A stretch of 64,000 nt of DNA from Barnesiella merdipullorum (GTDB lineage Bacteria > Bacteroidota > Bacteroidia > Bacteroidales > Barnesiellaceae), in assembly GCA_019116365.1 (NCBI GenBank), contig DXBT01000035.1, forward strand, positions 1-64,000, read 5' to 3'. Shown here one piece after another: positions 44,207 through 52,829 of this stretch. Every line of letters begins with the position of its first letter. Positions within the stretch are counted from its first letter, which is position 1. The translations under genes and the position numbers were made by a program. The notes beneath the pieces are model-generated. The model ran no database searches and had not been told where the DNA came from. It worked only from the letters and a program-made list of their open reading frames with translations.

Positions 44207-45007
44207 ATGGAACAGACGGAACAATTGCTAGCTTTTGCCCGGCAGTGTGCTCGGGAGGCGGGGAAGATACAGCTCGCCTACTTCAGGGGGGCACATTTGA
44301 ATGTCGAGACCAAGTTTAATTTGCACGATGTGGTCACTGTGGCCGACAAAGAGAGCGAGCGTTATCTCATCGACGCGATTGCCAAGTCCTATCCCCAGCA
44401 TGCCGTTTTGGGCGAGGAGAGTGGCATGCATGCGGGGCACAGCGACTATTGCTGGGTGATCGATCCGCTCGACGGCACCACCAATTACAGCCAGGGTTTA
44501 CCCGTATTCACGGTTTCGATAGCCCTTCAATATCGGGGTGAAACCTTGTTGGGTGTGGTCTATGCACCCTATCTCGACGAGATGTACGAAGCCTGCCGGG
44601 GACGAGGAGCCTCGCTTAACGGTCATCCTATTCGGGTATCGACCAAAAGCGAAACGGCCCGATCGGTTGTGGCTACCGGTTTCCCCATCGACAAAGATCG
44701 TAACCCCGACAATAACCTCGACAACCTCTCCCGCATACTGCCTCGTGTGCGTGGGGTGCGTCGCATGGGGTCGGCGGCCTACGACTTGTGTAGTGTGGCC
44801 GCCGGATTTCTCGATGGCTACTGGGAGCTCAATCTGCACGAATGGGATGTCTGCGCCGGTATTCTTATCGTGACCGAGGCCGGTGGAGAGGTGCGTTCGT
44901 TTCGCGACGATCGCAACATCTCGATAGTGGCGGGCAATTCGTCGATGGTTGCCCAGCTTACGGCTTGCCTATCCGACAAGCCTTGGCGTGGAAATTTGTG
45001 CGTGTAA
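44207..45007 (+). CDS. Inositol monophosphatase-family phosphatase
   Basis: 266 aa. Mg-dependent phosphatase with GEES (69-72), DPLDGTTNY (86-94) and the C-terminal WELNLHEWDVCAG that supplies the third metal-binding Asp. Substrate could be inositol-1-phosphate, other sugar phosphates or 3'-phosphoadenosine phosphate (CysQ-like). ATG 44207 is used; the longer TTG start at 44144 would run through the terminator. Confidence 0.88.
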   Translation: MEQTEQLLAFARQCAREAGKIQLAYFRGAHLNVETKFNLHDVVTVADKESERYLIDAIAKSYPQHAVLGEESGMHAGHSDYCWVIDPLDGTTNYSQGLPVFTVSIALQYRGETLLGVVYAPYLDEMYEACRGRGASLNGHPIRVSTKSETARSVVATGFPIDKDRNPDNNLDNLSRILPRVRGVRRMGSAAYDLCSVAAGFLDGYWELNLHEWDVCAGILIVTEAGGEVRSFRDDRNISIVAGNSSMVAQLTACLSDKPWRGNLCV

Positions 45008-45047
45008 AAGGCGTTTTTTTCGGTGAGGCAGGTACCCAACTTATTGC

Positions 45048-45063
45048 TATTTTTGTACCTTTG
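45048..45063 (+). promoter_or_regulatory. Tandem -7 boxes before trpS
   Basis: Two exact TAnnTTTG matches abut: TATTTTTG (45048-45055) and TACCTTTG (45056-45063). The leader to trpS is about 110 nt, with small hairpins such as GTGCC/GGCAC (45128-45142) but no obvious tryptophan-codon leader peptide. Confidence 0.6.
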
Positions 45064-45179
45064 CGGTCGTGTGCCGGGATTGTGTTGCCGGGCTTGTCCC
45101 CCGCGAGGGCTTAGAGCATTGGAACAAGTGCCGGTAAGGCACACAGCGAATGAATGTTAAGTATAAATTTTGTACGATA

Positions 45180-46238
45180 ATGAAAGAAGTTGTAGTTAGT
45201 GGAATACGCTCCACGGGAAATTTACATTTGGGAAATTATTATGGTGCTCTGCGTAATTTTGTAAAAATGCAGGAGGAGGATAAGTACAACAGCTATTTCT
45301 TTATAGCCGATTGGCATGCCCTTACGACTCACCCCGATCCCAAGATGTTGCACGAGAATGTGCGCGACATCCTTTGTGAATATCTGGCTGCCGGACTCGA
45401 CCCCGAGAAATCGACCCTTTTTGTACAAAGCGATGTGCCTGAAATCCCGGAGATGTATCTGCTGATGAATATGCACGTGGGTATCGGTGAGTTGATGCGT
45501 ACCGCCTCGTTCAAGGATAAGGCTCGCAAGCAACTGGGCATCAAGGCCGATAGCGATGAAGATATCGAGCACGAGATTATAGGCAACAACACCAACAAGC
45601 GGGTGAATGCCGGTTTGCTCACATACCCCACACTCATGGCGGTCGATATTCTTATCCAGCACGGTAACTATGTGCCGGTGGGCAAGGACCAGGAACAACA
45701 CCTGGAGCTGACCCGTCGTTTTGCTCGCCGCTTCAACTCGACCTATGGCGTCGAATATTTTGCCGAACCGCAGAATTTCAACTTCGGCAGCGAACCTATC
45801 AAGGTGCCCGGGCTCGACGGTTCGGGCAAGATGGGTAAGTCGGAGGGTAACTGCGTCTATTTGATTGACGACGAGAAGACCTTGCGCAAGAAAATCATGC
45901 GTGCCGTGACCGACGAAGGTCCCAAGGTGCCCAATTCGCCCAAGGCCGAGTCGGTAGAAAACCTCTTTACGCTGCTCAAGATTGTTTCGTCGCCCGACAC
46001 GGTAGCCTACTTCGAGGAGAAATACAATACCTGCGAGATTCGCTATGGCGATTTGAAAAAGCAATTGGCCGAGGATATTCTCAAAGTCACCCTCCCCATT
46101 CGGGAACGTTTTCTCGAGATTCAGAGCGATGAGGCCTATCTGGCCCGCGTCGTGAAGATGGGTGCCGAAAAGGCTCGTGCAACGGCCTCAAAGACCCTGC
46201 GCGATGTGCGTGAGATCATGGGATTCAAACCGTTCTAA
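45180..46238 (+). CDS. trpS: Tryptophanyl-tRNA synthetase
   Basis: 352 aa. Charges tRNA-Trp (its substrate gene is at 29538). Class I signatures: GNLHLGNY (HIGH-like) near the N-terminus and GKMGKSEGN (KMSKS-like) in the middle. ATG 45180 (MKEVVVSGIR) is preferred to 45150. It is followed 17 nt later by the CDF gene, with which it may be co-transcribed. Confidence 0.97.
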   Translation: MKEVVVSGIRSTGNLHLGNYYGALRNFVKMQEEDKYNSYFFIADWHALTTHPDPKMLHENVRDILCEYLAAGLDPEKSTLFVQSDVPEIPEMYLLMNMHVGIGELMRTASFKDKARKQLGIKADSDEDIEHEIIGNNTNKRVNAGLLTYPTLMAVDILIQHGNYVPVGKDQEQHLELTRRFARRFNSTYGVEYFAEPQNFNFGSEPIKVPGLDGSGKMGKSEGNCVYLIDDEKTLRKKIMRAVTDEGPKVPNSPKAESVENLFTLLKIVSSPDTVAYFEEKYNTCEIRYGDLKKQLAEDILKVTLPIRERFLEIQSDEAYLARVVKMGAEKARATASKTLRDVREIMGFKPF

Positions 46239-46255
46239 AAAATCACACATTGGTC

Positions 46256-47200
46256 ATGGAACACCATCACCACCATCATCCGGCCCCCGACTTGCAGAAA
46301 CTCAACCGGTCGTTCATCATCGGCATCGTGCTGAACGTGCTCTTCGTCCTGGCCGAGGCTGGAGCCGGTTTCTACTACGATTCGCTGGCTCTGCTTTCCG
46401 ACGCCGGTCACAACCTGAGCGACGTGGTGAGTCTCGTATTGGCCCTCTTTGCCTTGCGCCTTTCGCTGGCGAAACCTTCGTTGCAATACACCTATGGCTA
46501 CAAAAAGAGTACCGTGCTGGTGTCGTTACTCAATGCGGCCATTCTGTTCCTGGCTGTAGCGGTGATTCTCTATGAGAGTATCGACAAGCTGCGTCACCCT
46601 GCACCGCTCGACGGTAGTGCCATTGCCTGGGTGGCTGCGATTGGCATTGTGGTCAACGCCTTCACGGCCTACCTCTTCTTTGCCGACAAGTCGAAAGACC
46701 TGAATGTCAAGGGAGCCTACCTGCACATGGCGGCCGATACGTTGGTGTCGGTAGGGGTTTTGATTTCGGGTGTTGTCATCAAATATACGGGATGGGATAT
46801 TATCGACCCCATTATCGGTATCGTGGTGGGCTTGGTGATTCTCTACTCCACCTGGCACCTGTTGCAGGAGAGTCTGCGCCTGGCGCTCGACGGTGTGCCC
46901 GAGGGTATCGATGTGGCTAAGGTAGAGCAGGTGCTCCAGTCCGACCCCGATGTCATCAACGTACATCACCTGCACATTTGGGCTATCAGTACCACGCAAA
47001 CAGCGCTCACGGCTCATGTGGTAGTATCGGATATCACGCGTATGCATGAGGTGAAGCATCGATTGAAACAGGCTTTGCACGAGTTGGGCATCGATCACGC
47101 TACCTTCGAACTCGAGCTTCAGGAGGAGCATTGCGATGGTCATTGCGATTGTTGTGACGAGCATACCGATTGCGATGAGGACACGCAACCCTATTTGTAA
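46256..47200 (+). CDS. Cation diffusion facilitator, zinc exporter-like
   Basis: 314 aa. Six membrane helices with the transport-site residues LLSDAGHNLSD (D49, H52, D56 region in helix 2) and HMAADTLVSV (helix 5), and a C-terminal cytoplasmic domain. The N-terminus begins MEHHHHHH, and the C-terminal 25 residues are rich in Cys, His and Asp (CDGHCDCCDEHTDCDED), both likely metal-handling tails. Zn(II) export by proton antiport is the family role. It is separated from trpS by 17 nt. Confidence 0.92.
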   Translation: MEHHHHHHPAPDLQKLNRSFIIGIVLNVLFVLAEAGAGFYYDSLALLSDAGHNLSDVVSLVLALFALRLSLAKPSLQYTYGYKKSTVLVSLLNAAILFLAVAVILYESIDKLRHPAPLDGSAIAWVAAIGIVVNAFTAYLFFADKSKDLNVKGAYLHMAADTLVSVGVLISGVVIKYTGWDIIDPIIGIVVGLVILYSTWHLLQESLRLALDGVPEGIDVAKVEQVLQSDPDVINVHHLHIWAISTTQTALTAHVVVSDITRMHEVKHRLKQALHELGIDHATFELELQEEHCDGHCDCCDEHTDCDEDTQPYL

Positions 47201-47227
47201 CGGATAGCAAGTCGAAAAGATATTTGG

Positions 47228-47269
47228 CGGGAGAAACGGAGAGAACATCTCTTTTTCTCCCGTTTTTTT
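47228..47269 (+). terminator. Terminator after the CDF gene
   Basis: Stem CGGGAGAAA/TTTCTCCCG (47228-47236, 47254-47262), then T7. It lies between convergent genes. Confidence 0.75.
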
Positions 47270-47300
47270 GTGGAAGGATAGATTGGGAGAGGCTACCGAG

Positions 47301-48398
47301 TTACAGTTTGTAGATGCCGCCCGGAAGAGCCTTGACCACCCCCTTGAATTCCAGTTCGACCAGTACCGACAGCAGTTGCGACAGGGGTCGGTCCAACTCG
47401 ACGGTCATGCGGTTTATCTGTCCTTCGCCCTTCGCCTTGAGATAGTCCACCAGGGTCTGTTCTTCGTCGGTAAGATCGGGGAAGAGCGAGCGTTGCACCG
47501 CCTCGCGCCGGGGCGCGTTCCAGCACATGGCCTCGACGAGATCGTCGGCCGAGGTGATGAGGGCTGCCCGGTTGCGACGGATGAGGTGGTTGCAGCCTGC
47601 CGAACTCTCGCGCTGTATGTCGCCCGGCAAGGCAAAGACATCGCGGTGATAGCTCTCGGCAATCCCTGCGGTGATAAGGGCTCCACCCTTTTCGCGCGAC
47701 TCGACAATGACTACGGCGTCGGCCAGTCCCGCCACTATGCGGTTACGGGCTACGAAAAAGGCCGGATGCATGGCATGATAGCCTGGATACTCGGTAATCA
47801 AGCCTCCGTGAGTCACCATCTCAATAGCGGTGTTGCGGTGACTCGACGGGTAAATGTGGTCGAGCCCGTGAGCCAATACACCCACCGTGTCGAGTCCCTG
47901 TTTCAAGGCTGCACGGTGTGTACAGATGTCAATGCCGTAAGCCAGTCCGCTCACGATAACAAGTTGGGGAAAGTAATCGGCCAAGTCACGAATCATCGCT
48001 TCACAGAAACTGCGGCCGTAGTCGGTAGCCCGGCGTGTGCCCACCACACTTATCACCTTGGCCTCATTCAGATTGGCCGTGCCCCGGTAGTAGAGCAGAA
48101 CAGGTGCATCGACACACTCGGTCAGCCGGTGAGGATAAGTCGGGTCGGTAAAGTAGAGAGGTACGATGTTTCCCTTCTGGATAAACTCCATCTCCTGTCG
48201 GGCCGCTTGCAATGCCGTGCGGCGGGCTTCGTCATGGAGAATACGCCCCGTGATACCCGTCATTTCCTGCAACTGCGATTCGGGCAACTCGAAGAAAAGC
48301 TCGAGTTCTCCCACTGTGTCGTGGATGTGCTGGGCCAGCGACTTGTTCATCCCCTTGATGCGGGAGAGCGCAATGCGATATACAATCTCGGGTTCCAT
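47301..48398 (-). CDS. dprA: DNA-processing protein DprA
   Basis: 365 aa. Loads RecA on incoming single-stranded DNA. An N-terminal SAM-like region (IALSRIKGMNKSL) is followed by the Rossmann-like DNA-binding domain (VVGTRRATDYGRS, GLAYGID, SREKGGALITAG, ALPGDI) and a C-terminal winged-helix (about 300-365, LTDEEQTLVDYL). It lies 21 nt after the thioesterase gene on the minus strand. Confidence 0.95.
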   Translation of the reverse strand: MEPEIVYRIALSRIKGMNKSLAQHIHDTVGELELFFELPESQLQEMTGITGRILHDEARRTALQAARQEMEFIQKGNIVPLYFTDPTYPHRLTECVDAPVLLYYRGTANLNEAKVISVVGTRRATDYGRSFCEAMIRDLADYFPQLVIVSGLAYGIDICTHRAALKQGLDTVGVLAHGLDHIYPSSHRNTAIEMVTHGGLITEYPGYHAMHPAFFVARNRIVAGLADAVVIVESREKGGALITAGIAESYHRDVFALPGDIQRESSAGCNHLIRRNRAALITSADDLVEAMCWNAPRREAVQRSLFPDLTDEEQTLVDYLKAKGEGQINRMTVELDRPLSQLLSVLVELEFKGVVKALPGGIYKL

Positions 48399-48419
48399 GA
48401 AACGGGTTGGAGATAGGAT

Positions 48420-48821
48420 TTATTGTATGAATTGCTCGAAGTAGGGAACAAACTCCTCGCCACGGGTGATGCGCCCTTGTGTGGTACACACCGTCTCGAC
48501 CACAGCCTTGATACATAGTTCGCCCGATACCTTGTAAATATCCTGATAAAAGACAAACTTGATGCCCTCGCGGCGCATATAGAGCTTGCACACAAAGCGG
48601 TCGCGGCTGCGTAGCGGCGCCTTGTAGTTGATTTCCATGCGGTTCACCACCGGGTCGATGCCCCGTTCGCGCATCTCGACAAACGAGATACCTGCAGCAG
48701 CCAGAAATTCGTGGCGGGTATGTTCGAGATAATGCAGGTAGTTGGCGTTGTTGACGATGCCTTCCATATCGCACTCGTAGTCGCGCACCTGCATCTCCAG
48801 TTCAAAAATATATTGCGACAT
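48420..48821 (-). CDS. Hotdog-fold acyl-CoA thioesterase (YbgC-like)
   Basis: 133 aa. Conserved 4-hydroxybenzoyl-CoA thioesterase motif: VRDYECDMEGIVNNANYLHYLEHTRHEFL near residues 10-38 contains the YxxDxxGxVNxxxYLxYxE pattern. Cleaves acyl-CoA or acyl-ACP thioesters; the physiological substrate is unknown. ATG 48821 (MSQYIF) is chosen because the -7 box TAAGTTTG at 48846-48853 leaves a short leader. It is likely co-transcribed with dprA. Confidence 0.88.
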   Translation of the reverse strand: MSQYIFELEMQVRDYECDMEGIVNNANYLHYLEHTRHEFLAAAGISFVEMRERGIDPVVNRMEINYKAPLRSRDRFVCKLYMRREGIKFVFYQDIYKVSGELCIKAVVETVCTTQGRITRGEEFVPYFEQFIQ

Positions 48822-48845
48822 AGTCTTTCGGTTATTTATCATTTG

Positions 48846-48853
48846 CAAACTTA
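48846..48853 (-). promoter_or_regulatory. -7 box for thioesterase-dprA
   Basis: Minus-strand TAAGTTTG, exact TAnnTTTG match, with a leader of about 18 nt. Confidence 0.6.
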
Positions 48854-49297
48854 CATAAAAAACGAAGAATTTTCCCTAAATCAGAGTGCCTTTTGTTATC
48901 GCAGGGGAAGAGTCTTGAAATAAATATTTTCTTGAGGGGAATAATGATTCTGTTGCAGGCTGTTTGGTAGAAACGATCCCCTGTATATGTGCGATTTTAG
49001 AATTTTACGGGAGTCAGTTCTTCTCGAGAGTAAAAAAGGGCCCGATATTTTTTTTATAAAAGTGCGTTCATAAAAAAAAAGTTATTATTTTTGAAATAAT
49101 AAAATTGAATTGATACTGAGAATTGTGCCATTTTGGACTCGGGAATCAGTTTGATGGAATAAAAATTAGTATGGGGACGAAGCAAATAATCAATGCATAG
49201 GGGGCAGGATAGAGAAGTGTAATGCTATACTATTCTCTATGTCATGATATTTGTTTACTTATTAAAAGGGATATTAAACAATAACTAATATTGAAGT
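48854..49297. other. AT-rich intergenic region
   Basis: 444 nt with no plausible gene on either strand and much lower GC than its surroundings. It holds long A and T runs (near 49050 and 49071), and an imperfect dyad TTATTATTTTTGAAATAATAA near 49081. It may be upstream control for the GYF-CD225 gene; no exact -7 box was found close to that gene. Confidence 0.5.
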
Positions 49298-49783
49298 ATG
49301 GAATACTATTTTTACTTGAATGATCGTAATGAGCAGCAAGGACCTATTTCGGCCGATCAGCTGGCTTCACGTGGTGTGACTCTCAATACGAAGGTGTGGA
49401 AACAGGGTATGTCTCAGTGGCAATCGGTCAGTGAAATTCCTGAATTGGTAGCATTGTTTGAACAACAGCAAAGAGGGGCAACACCCCCGCCTCCTCCTCC
49501 AGCTTTTGATACGGTACCTCCGACTCCAAGACCGCAGCCAGTACCCTCAAAACCCGATAATTTGTTGGTCTGGTCTATTTTGACTACGGTCCTTTGTTGT
49601 CTCCCGTTGGGTATTGTGGCTATTGTTTATTCAAGTAAAGTAGATTCTCTGTGGACCGAGGGTAAATATGAAGAAGCCAGAAAAGCGGCCGAAAGTGCTA
49701 AAATCTATTGCCTTGTTTCTTTGGGATTGGGTATCATAGGTGGTATCATAGGATTCCTGGCCGGATTTTTGAGCGCATTATAA
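49298..49783 (+). CDS. GYF-domain and CD225/dispanin membrane protein
   Basis: 161 aa. Residues 1 to about 55 are a GYF_2 domain (YYFYLNDRNEQQGPISADQL, VWKQGMSQWQSV), a peptide-binding fold. A Pro-rich linker follows (about 62-86). Residues 88-161 match the CD225/dispanin region: two hydrophobic helices around a basic-charged loop (LPLGIVAIVYSSKVDSLWTEGKYEEARKAAESAK). The order soluble domain-linker-membrane hairpin suggests a membrane-anchored protein recruiting Pro-rich partners. Function in bacteria is unknown. The DUF2752 gene starts 3 nt later. Confidence 0.88.
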   Translation: MEYYFYLNDRNEQQGPISADQLASRGVTLNTKVWKQGMSQWQSVSEIPELVALFEQQQRGATPPPPPPAFDTVPPTPRPQPVPSKPDNLLVWSILTTVLCCLPLGIVAIVYSSKVDSLWTEGKYEEARKAAESAKIYCLVSLGLGIIGGIIGFLAGFLSAL

Positions 49784-49786
49784 CCG

Positions 49787-50161
49787 ATGAAGAAGGCAAT
49801 TGTCTTGCTGGTAATTTTGTGTGGACTCGGGATTTACTTTATGATAGATCCCGAGTCTGTCTCGTTTATGCCTCGTTGTGTATTTCATTGGTGCACTGGA
49901 TTGGACTGCCCGGCGTGTGGCACGCAGCGTGCCATGCACCAGTTGCTCCATGGTCATTTGCGTGAGGCTTTTGCCTATAATCCTTTTTTGCTGATCTCTC
50001 TCCCTTATCTGGGAGGTCTGATCTTATGCCGCTGGTTCAATAACAAAGGATGGTTTGATGGGCTGAAGAGAGTCTGTTATCATCCCGTAATGGTTAATAT
50101 TTATCTGATTCTACTGGTAGCTTGGTGGATTGGACGGAATATTTGGTTGCACAACGGGTAA
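49787..50161 (+). CDS. DUF2752 membrane protein
   Basis: 124 aa with three hydrophobic segments (1-20, about 62-82, about 100-120). The family motif is clear: CTGLDCPACGTQRAMHQLLHGHLREAFAYNP in residues 36-66, with Cys pairs (C36, C41, C44) that could bind a metal or form disulphides. It starts 3 nt after the GYF-CD225 gene and is surely co-transcribed with it. No function is known. Confidence 0.88.
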   Translation: MKKAIVLLVILCGLGIYFMIDPESVSFMPRCVFHWCTGLDCPACGTQRAMHQLLHGHLREAFAYNPFLLISLPYLGGLILCRWFNNKGWFDGLKRVCYHPVMVNIYLILLVAWWIGRNIWLHNG

Positions 50162-50309
50162 TGACTTGAAAACTATTTCTACTGGGAGGATACTGCTGGA
50201 TAAAGCTCTTTCGAGTTTTAGAAATCGGGTATAATTTTTTTTGATGTGGATAGCCGGGGCATGGTGCGCTAATTTGTGCGTGTCGGGTAGTTGTTTCATG
50301 GATTTTTCC

Positions 50310-50317
50310 TAAGTTTG
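50310..50317 (+). promoter_or_regulatory. -7 box for the Ntn hydrolase gene
   Basis: TAAGTTTG, exact TAnnTTTG match; the leader would be about 9 nt, which is short. Confidence 0.5.
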
Positions 50318-50332
50318 TAAAAAATCAAGGTT

Positions 50333-51538
50333 ATGTATAAGCGGTTGTCACTTCTCTTACTCTTGTGTGTGGTGGCCGGGGTATCGGCTTGGGCCTGTAC
50401 GTCGGCCGTGGTTTCGGGTCGGGTGACCCCCGACGGGCGTCCACTCCTGTGGAAGCATCGTGACGCCTCGGACCTCAACAACCGCATCGTGCGCTTCGAT
50501 GCCGTCAAGGGGCAATTCTCTTTCGTGGGAGTGGTCAACGGTACCGACACGCTGGCCCGCGAGGTGTGGACCGGCTACAACAGCGAGGGGTTTGCCGTGA
50601 TGAATACGGCTTCGTATAACCTCAAGAGCGATACCTCGTCGCTGGCCGACCGCGAGGGGATAGTGATGAAGCGGGCTTTGGGTTGCTGTCGCACGGTCGA
50701 TGACTTTGCCCGACTGCTCGACGAGTGGCCCCGGCCTATCGGGGTAGAGGCCAACTTCGGGGTAATCGATGCCGAGGGCGGTGCCGCCTATTTCGAGGTG
50801 AACAATTATGAGGTGACTCGCTACGACGTAGCCGATAGTCCCGATGGCTATCTGTTGCGCACCAACTACTCGATGTCGGGCCGCACCGATGAGGGATTCG
50901 GTTATATCCGTTACGACAATGCTGCCCGCCTTTTTGCTCCTGTGGCTGCTCAAAAAGCCATTACGGCCGAGTGGCTGACGGGCGTCTGCTCCCGTTCGTT
51001 TTATCACGATTTCCTGGACCGGGACTTCTCGGGCGACCATTGGGTAGTCGATCAGGATTTCATTCCTCGATACAGCACTTCGGCATCGTTGGTGGTCGAG
51101 GGGGTAAAGCCCGGGGAGTCGCCGCTGTTCACCACCATGTGGACGGTGTTGGGTTATCCGCCCTGTTCGGTGGTATTGCCGGTGTGGCTTGGTTGCAACA
51201 GCGGGGTGCCTGCTCTGTTGCAGGCCAGCGATGGCACGTTGCGTTCGCCTCTGTGCGAGTGGTCCAATGCGTTGAAGCACGAGGCTTTCCCCGTTGTGCG
51301 TGGCAGCGGGTCGCACTATCTGCACATGGCACGTCTCTTCCGTCCCGACGGTAGCGGTATTACCCAACAGCTGCTCAATCTCGAGAAGAAGGTCTATGCT
51401 CAAAGCCGAGCGCTGCTCGATGAGGCCCGCCACTCCGGCTTGTGGAACGACCGGCGGGTAGAGAAGACGTTGAGTGACATTCAAGAAGAGGTATCTCAAA
51501 CGTTCTCTCGAATATTGAAGCAAACCCATGAAAAATAA
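50333..51538 (+). CDS. Secreted Ntn hydrolase, C45/choloylglycine hydrolase-like
   Basis: 401 aa. A hydrophobic signal (about 3-17) ends just before Cys22 (SAWACTSAVVSG), so signal cleavage would expose an N-terminal Cys nucleophile, as in Ntn amidases of the C45/acyl-transferase and bile-salt-hydrolase groups. The conserved LLWKHRDAS and NEYGFAVMNTASYN-like (NSEGFAVMNTASYN) segments follow. It may cleave an amide substrate in the periplasm or outside the cell; a bile acid or N-acyl amino acid is possible but unproven. The residues before Cys22 (AWA) are not a lipobox. It appears to be a single-gene unit. Confidence 0.82.
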   Translation: MYKRLSLLLLLCVVAGVSAWACTSAVVSGRVTPDGRPLLWKHRDASDLNNRIVRFDAVKGQFSFVGVVNGTDTLAREVWTGYNSEGFAVMNTASYNLKSDTSSLADREGIVMKRALGCCRTVDDFARLLDEWPRPIGVEANFGVIDAEGGAAYFEVNNYEVTRYDVADSPDGYLLRTNYSMSGRTDEGFGYIRYDNAARLFAPVAAQKAITAEWLTGVCSRSFYHDFLDRDFSGDHWVVDQDFIPRYSTSASLVVEGVKPGESPLFTTMWTVLGYPPCSVVLPVWLGCNSGVPALLQASDGTLRSPLCEWSNALKHEAFPVVRGSGSHYLHMARLFRPDGSGITQQLLNLEKKVYAQSRALLDEARHSGLWNDRRVEKTLSDIQEEVSQTFSRILKQTHEK

Positions 51539-51585
51539 TTTCGAAGGCGGTGTCTTATTGCCTTCATAACGGTCTAAGAATACAG

Positions 51586-52680
51586 ATGGTATTAAATGAT
51601 GATGTAACTCTTTCAAAAACAATTACGTTTTTGAGGTTCCCGTTGATTGTAGCGGTAATTTTTATTCACACAAACTTGAGTGGAGTGGTGATTAATGGCG
51701 CGTTATTGGAAGATGGGGCCCAATTCCATATATATAGGCTGGTGCATTATATCATAAAGGAAGATCTTTCTCGAACAGCAGTACCTCTCTTTTTCTTTTT
51801 CTCGGGGTTCTTGTTTTTTTATCACTCCGATTTCTCATTTCGGGTATATGGACAAAAATTGAAGAAACGTGTTCGAACTTTGTTGATTCCATATATATTT
51901 TGGAACATAGTAGTCTTGTTGTTTACCCTGTTATCCCAACTATTTCTTTCTTCCATGACATCGGGCAGGAGCAGGTTAATAGCAGATTACACTTGGTTGG
52001 ATTGGTTGAATCTGTTTTGGAGCCATTGGGATGAAATGCCTATCTGTTATCAGTTATGGTTTATACGAGATTTGATGATTGTTATCATCTTTACTCCGAT
52101 ACTTTATTATGCCATTAAGTATGGGAAAATAGTTACACTTCTCATACTTGGAGGGCTATGGTTGGCATTTGATACATCTGCTAAAGCCCCGGGCTTCAGC
52201 TTGGCTGCTTTTTTCTTCTTTACTTTTGGCGCCTGGTATAGTATTAACAAGCAGAATTTTACGGTCAGTTTCCGATTCATGCGTTGGCCGGCAACTTTTG
52301 TATATTTGAGTTTGGTTGCGCTGGATACCTGGTTGTGGTATCGTGGTGTGACCGGCTTCCCTTATATAAACAGGCTGGGCATTGTTGTGGGACTGTTTGC
52401 CGTCATTTCCTGGACTGCATATGGCATAAAGAAAGAAGATTTGCACACCAGTGCTTTGTTGGCCGGAAGTTCCTTCTTCGTTTATGCTTATCATGGAGTA
52501 CCTTTGGCTTTTGTTGTAAAGTATTGGGTAAAATTGTTGTACCCCATTAGTGAGTCGATGATGTTATTGAGTTACTTGCTGATACCGTTTTTCATTGCGG
52601 GTATAGGGGTTTGTATATATGCATTATTGCGCAAGTATCTACCTGCCACGACGGCATTAATTACAGGGGGACGTTTATGA
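51586..52680 (+). CDS. Acyltransferase family 3 membrane protein (OafA-like)
   Basis: 364 aa with about ten membrane helices. The N-terminal FLRFPLIVAVIFIHTNLSG matches the acyltransferase-3 start with catalytic-type His in helix 1. Such enzymes O-acetylate surface sugars. Codon choice is clearly AT-richer than in neighbours (runs such as TTTTTCTTTTTCTC), which suggests transfer or an exposed surface gene. The ATG at 51586 (MVLNDDV) is preferred over GTG 51550. It starts 47 nt after the Ntn hydrolase, with no terminator seen between. Confidence 0.85.
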   Translation: MVLNDDVTLSKTITFLRFPLIVAVIFIHTNLSGVVINGALLEDGAQFHIYRLVHYIIKEDLSRTAVPLFFFFSGFLFFYHSDFSFRVYGQKLKKRVRTLLIPYIFWNIVVLLFTLLSQLFLSSMTSGRSRLIADYTWLDWLNLFWSHWDEMPICYQLWFIRDLMIVIIFTPILYYAIKYGKIVTLLILGGLWLAFDTSAKAPGFSLAAFFFFTFGAWYSINKQNFTVSFRFMRWPATFVYLSLVALDTWLWYRGVTGFPYINRLGIVVGLFAVISWTAYGIKKEDLHTSALLAGSSFFVYAYHGVPLAFVVKYWVKLLYPISESMMLLSYLLIPFFIAGIGVCIYALLRKYLPATTALITGGRL

Positions 52681-52829
52681 GCCGAGAGAGGTTGTGATAT
52701 GGTTTTCCTTTTCCCTCAAATGTAGAACGACACAGACCGTCACTCCGTATGGTGATGCGGGGGCCAATAGAAATCCCGTGCGGTTATTTCCGGGTATTTT
52801 CGCTCGGTTGGAATAGTTCGAGTTGCAAA

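Noticed and set aside
45064..45179. T-box or tryptophan leader peptide before trpS
   Set aside because: There is no T-box sequence and no run of Trp codons; such control is not typical of Bacteroidetes.
49040..49110. CRISPR-like or replication-origin AT-rich repeats
   Set aside because: Only homopolymer runs and one imperfect dyad are present; no regular spacing or DnaA-box cluster.
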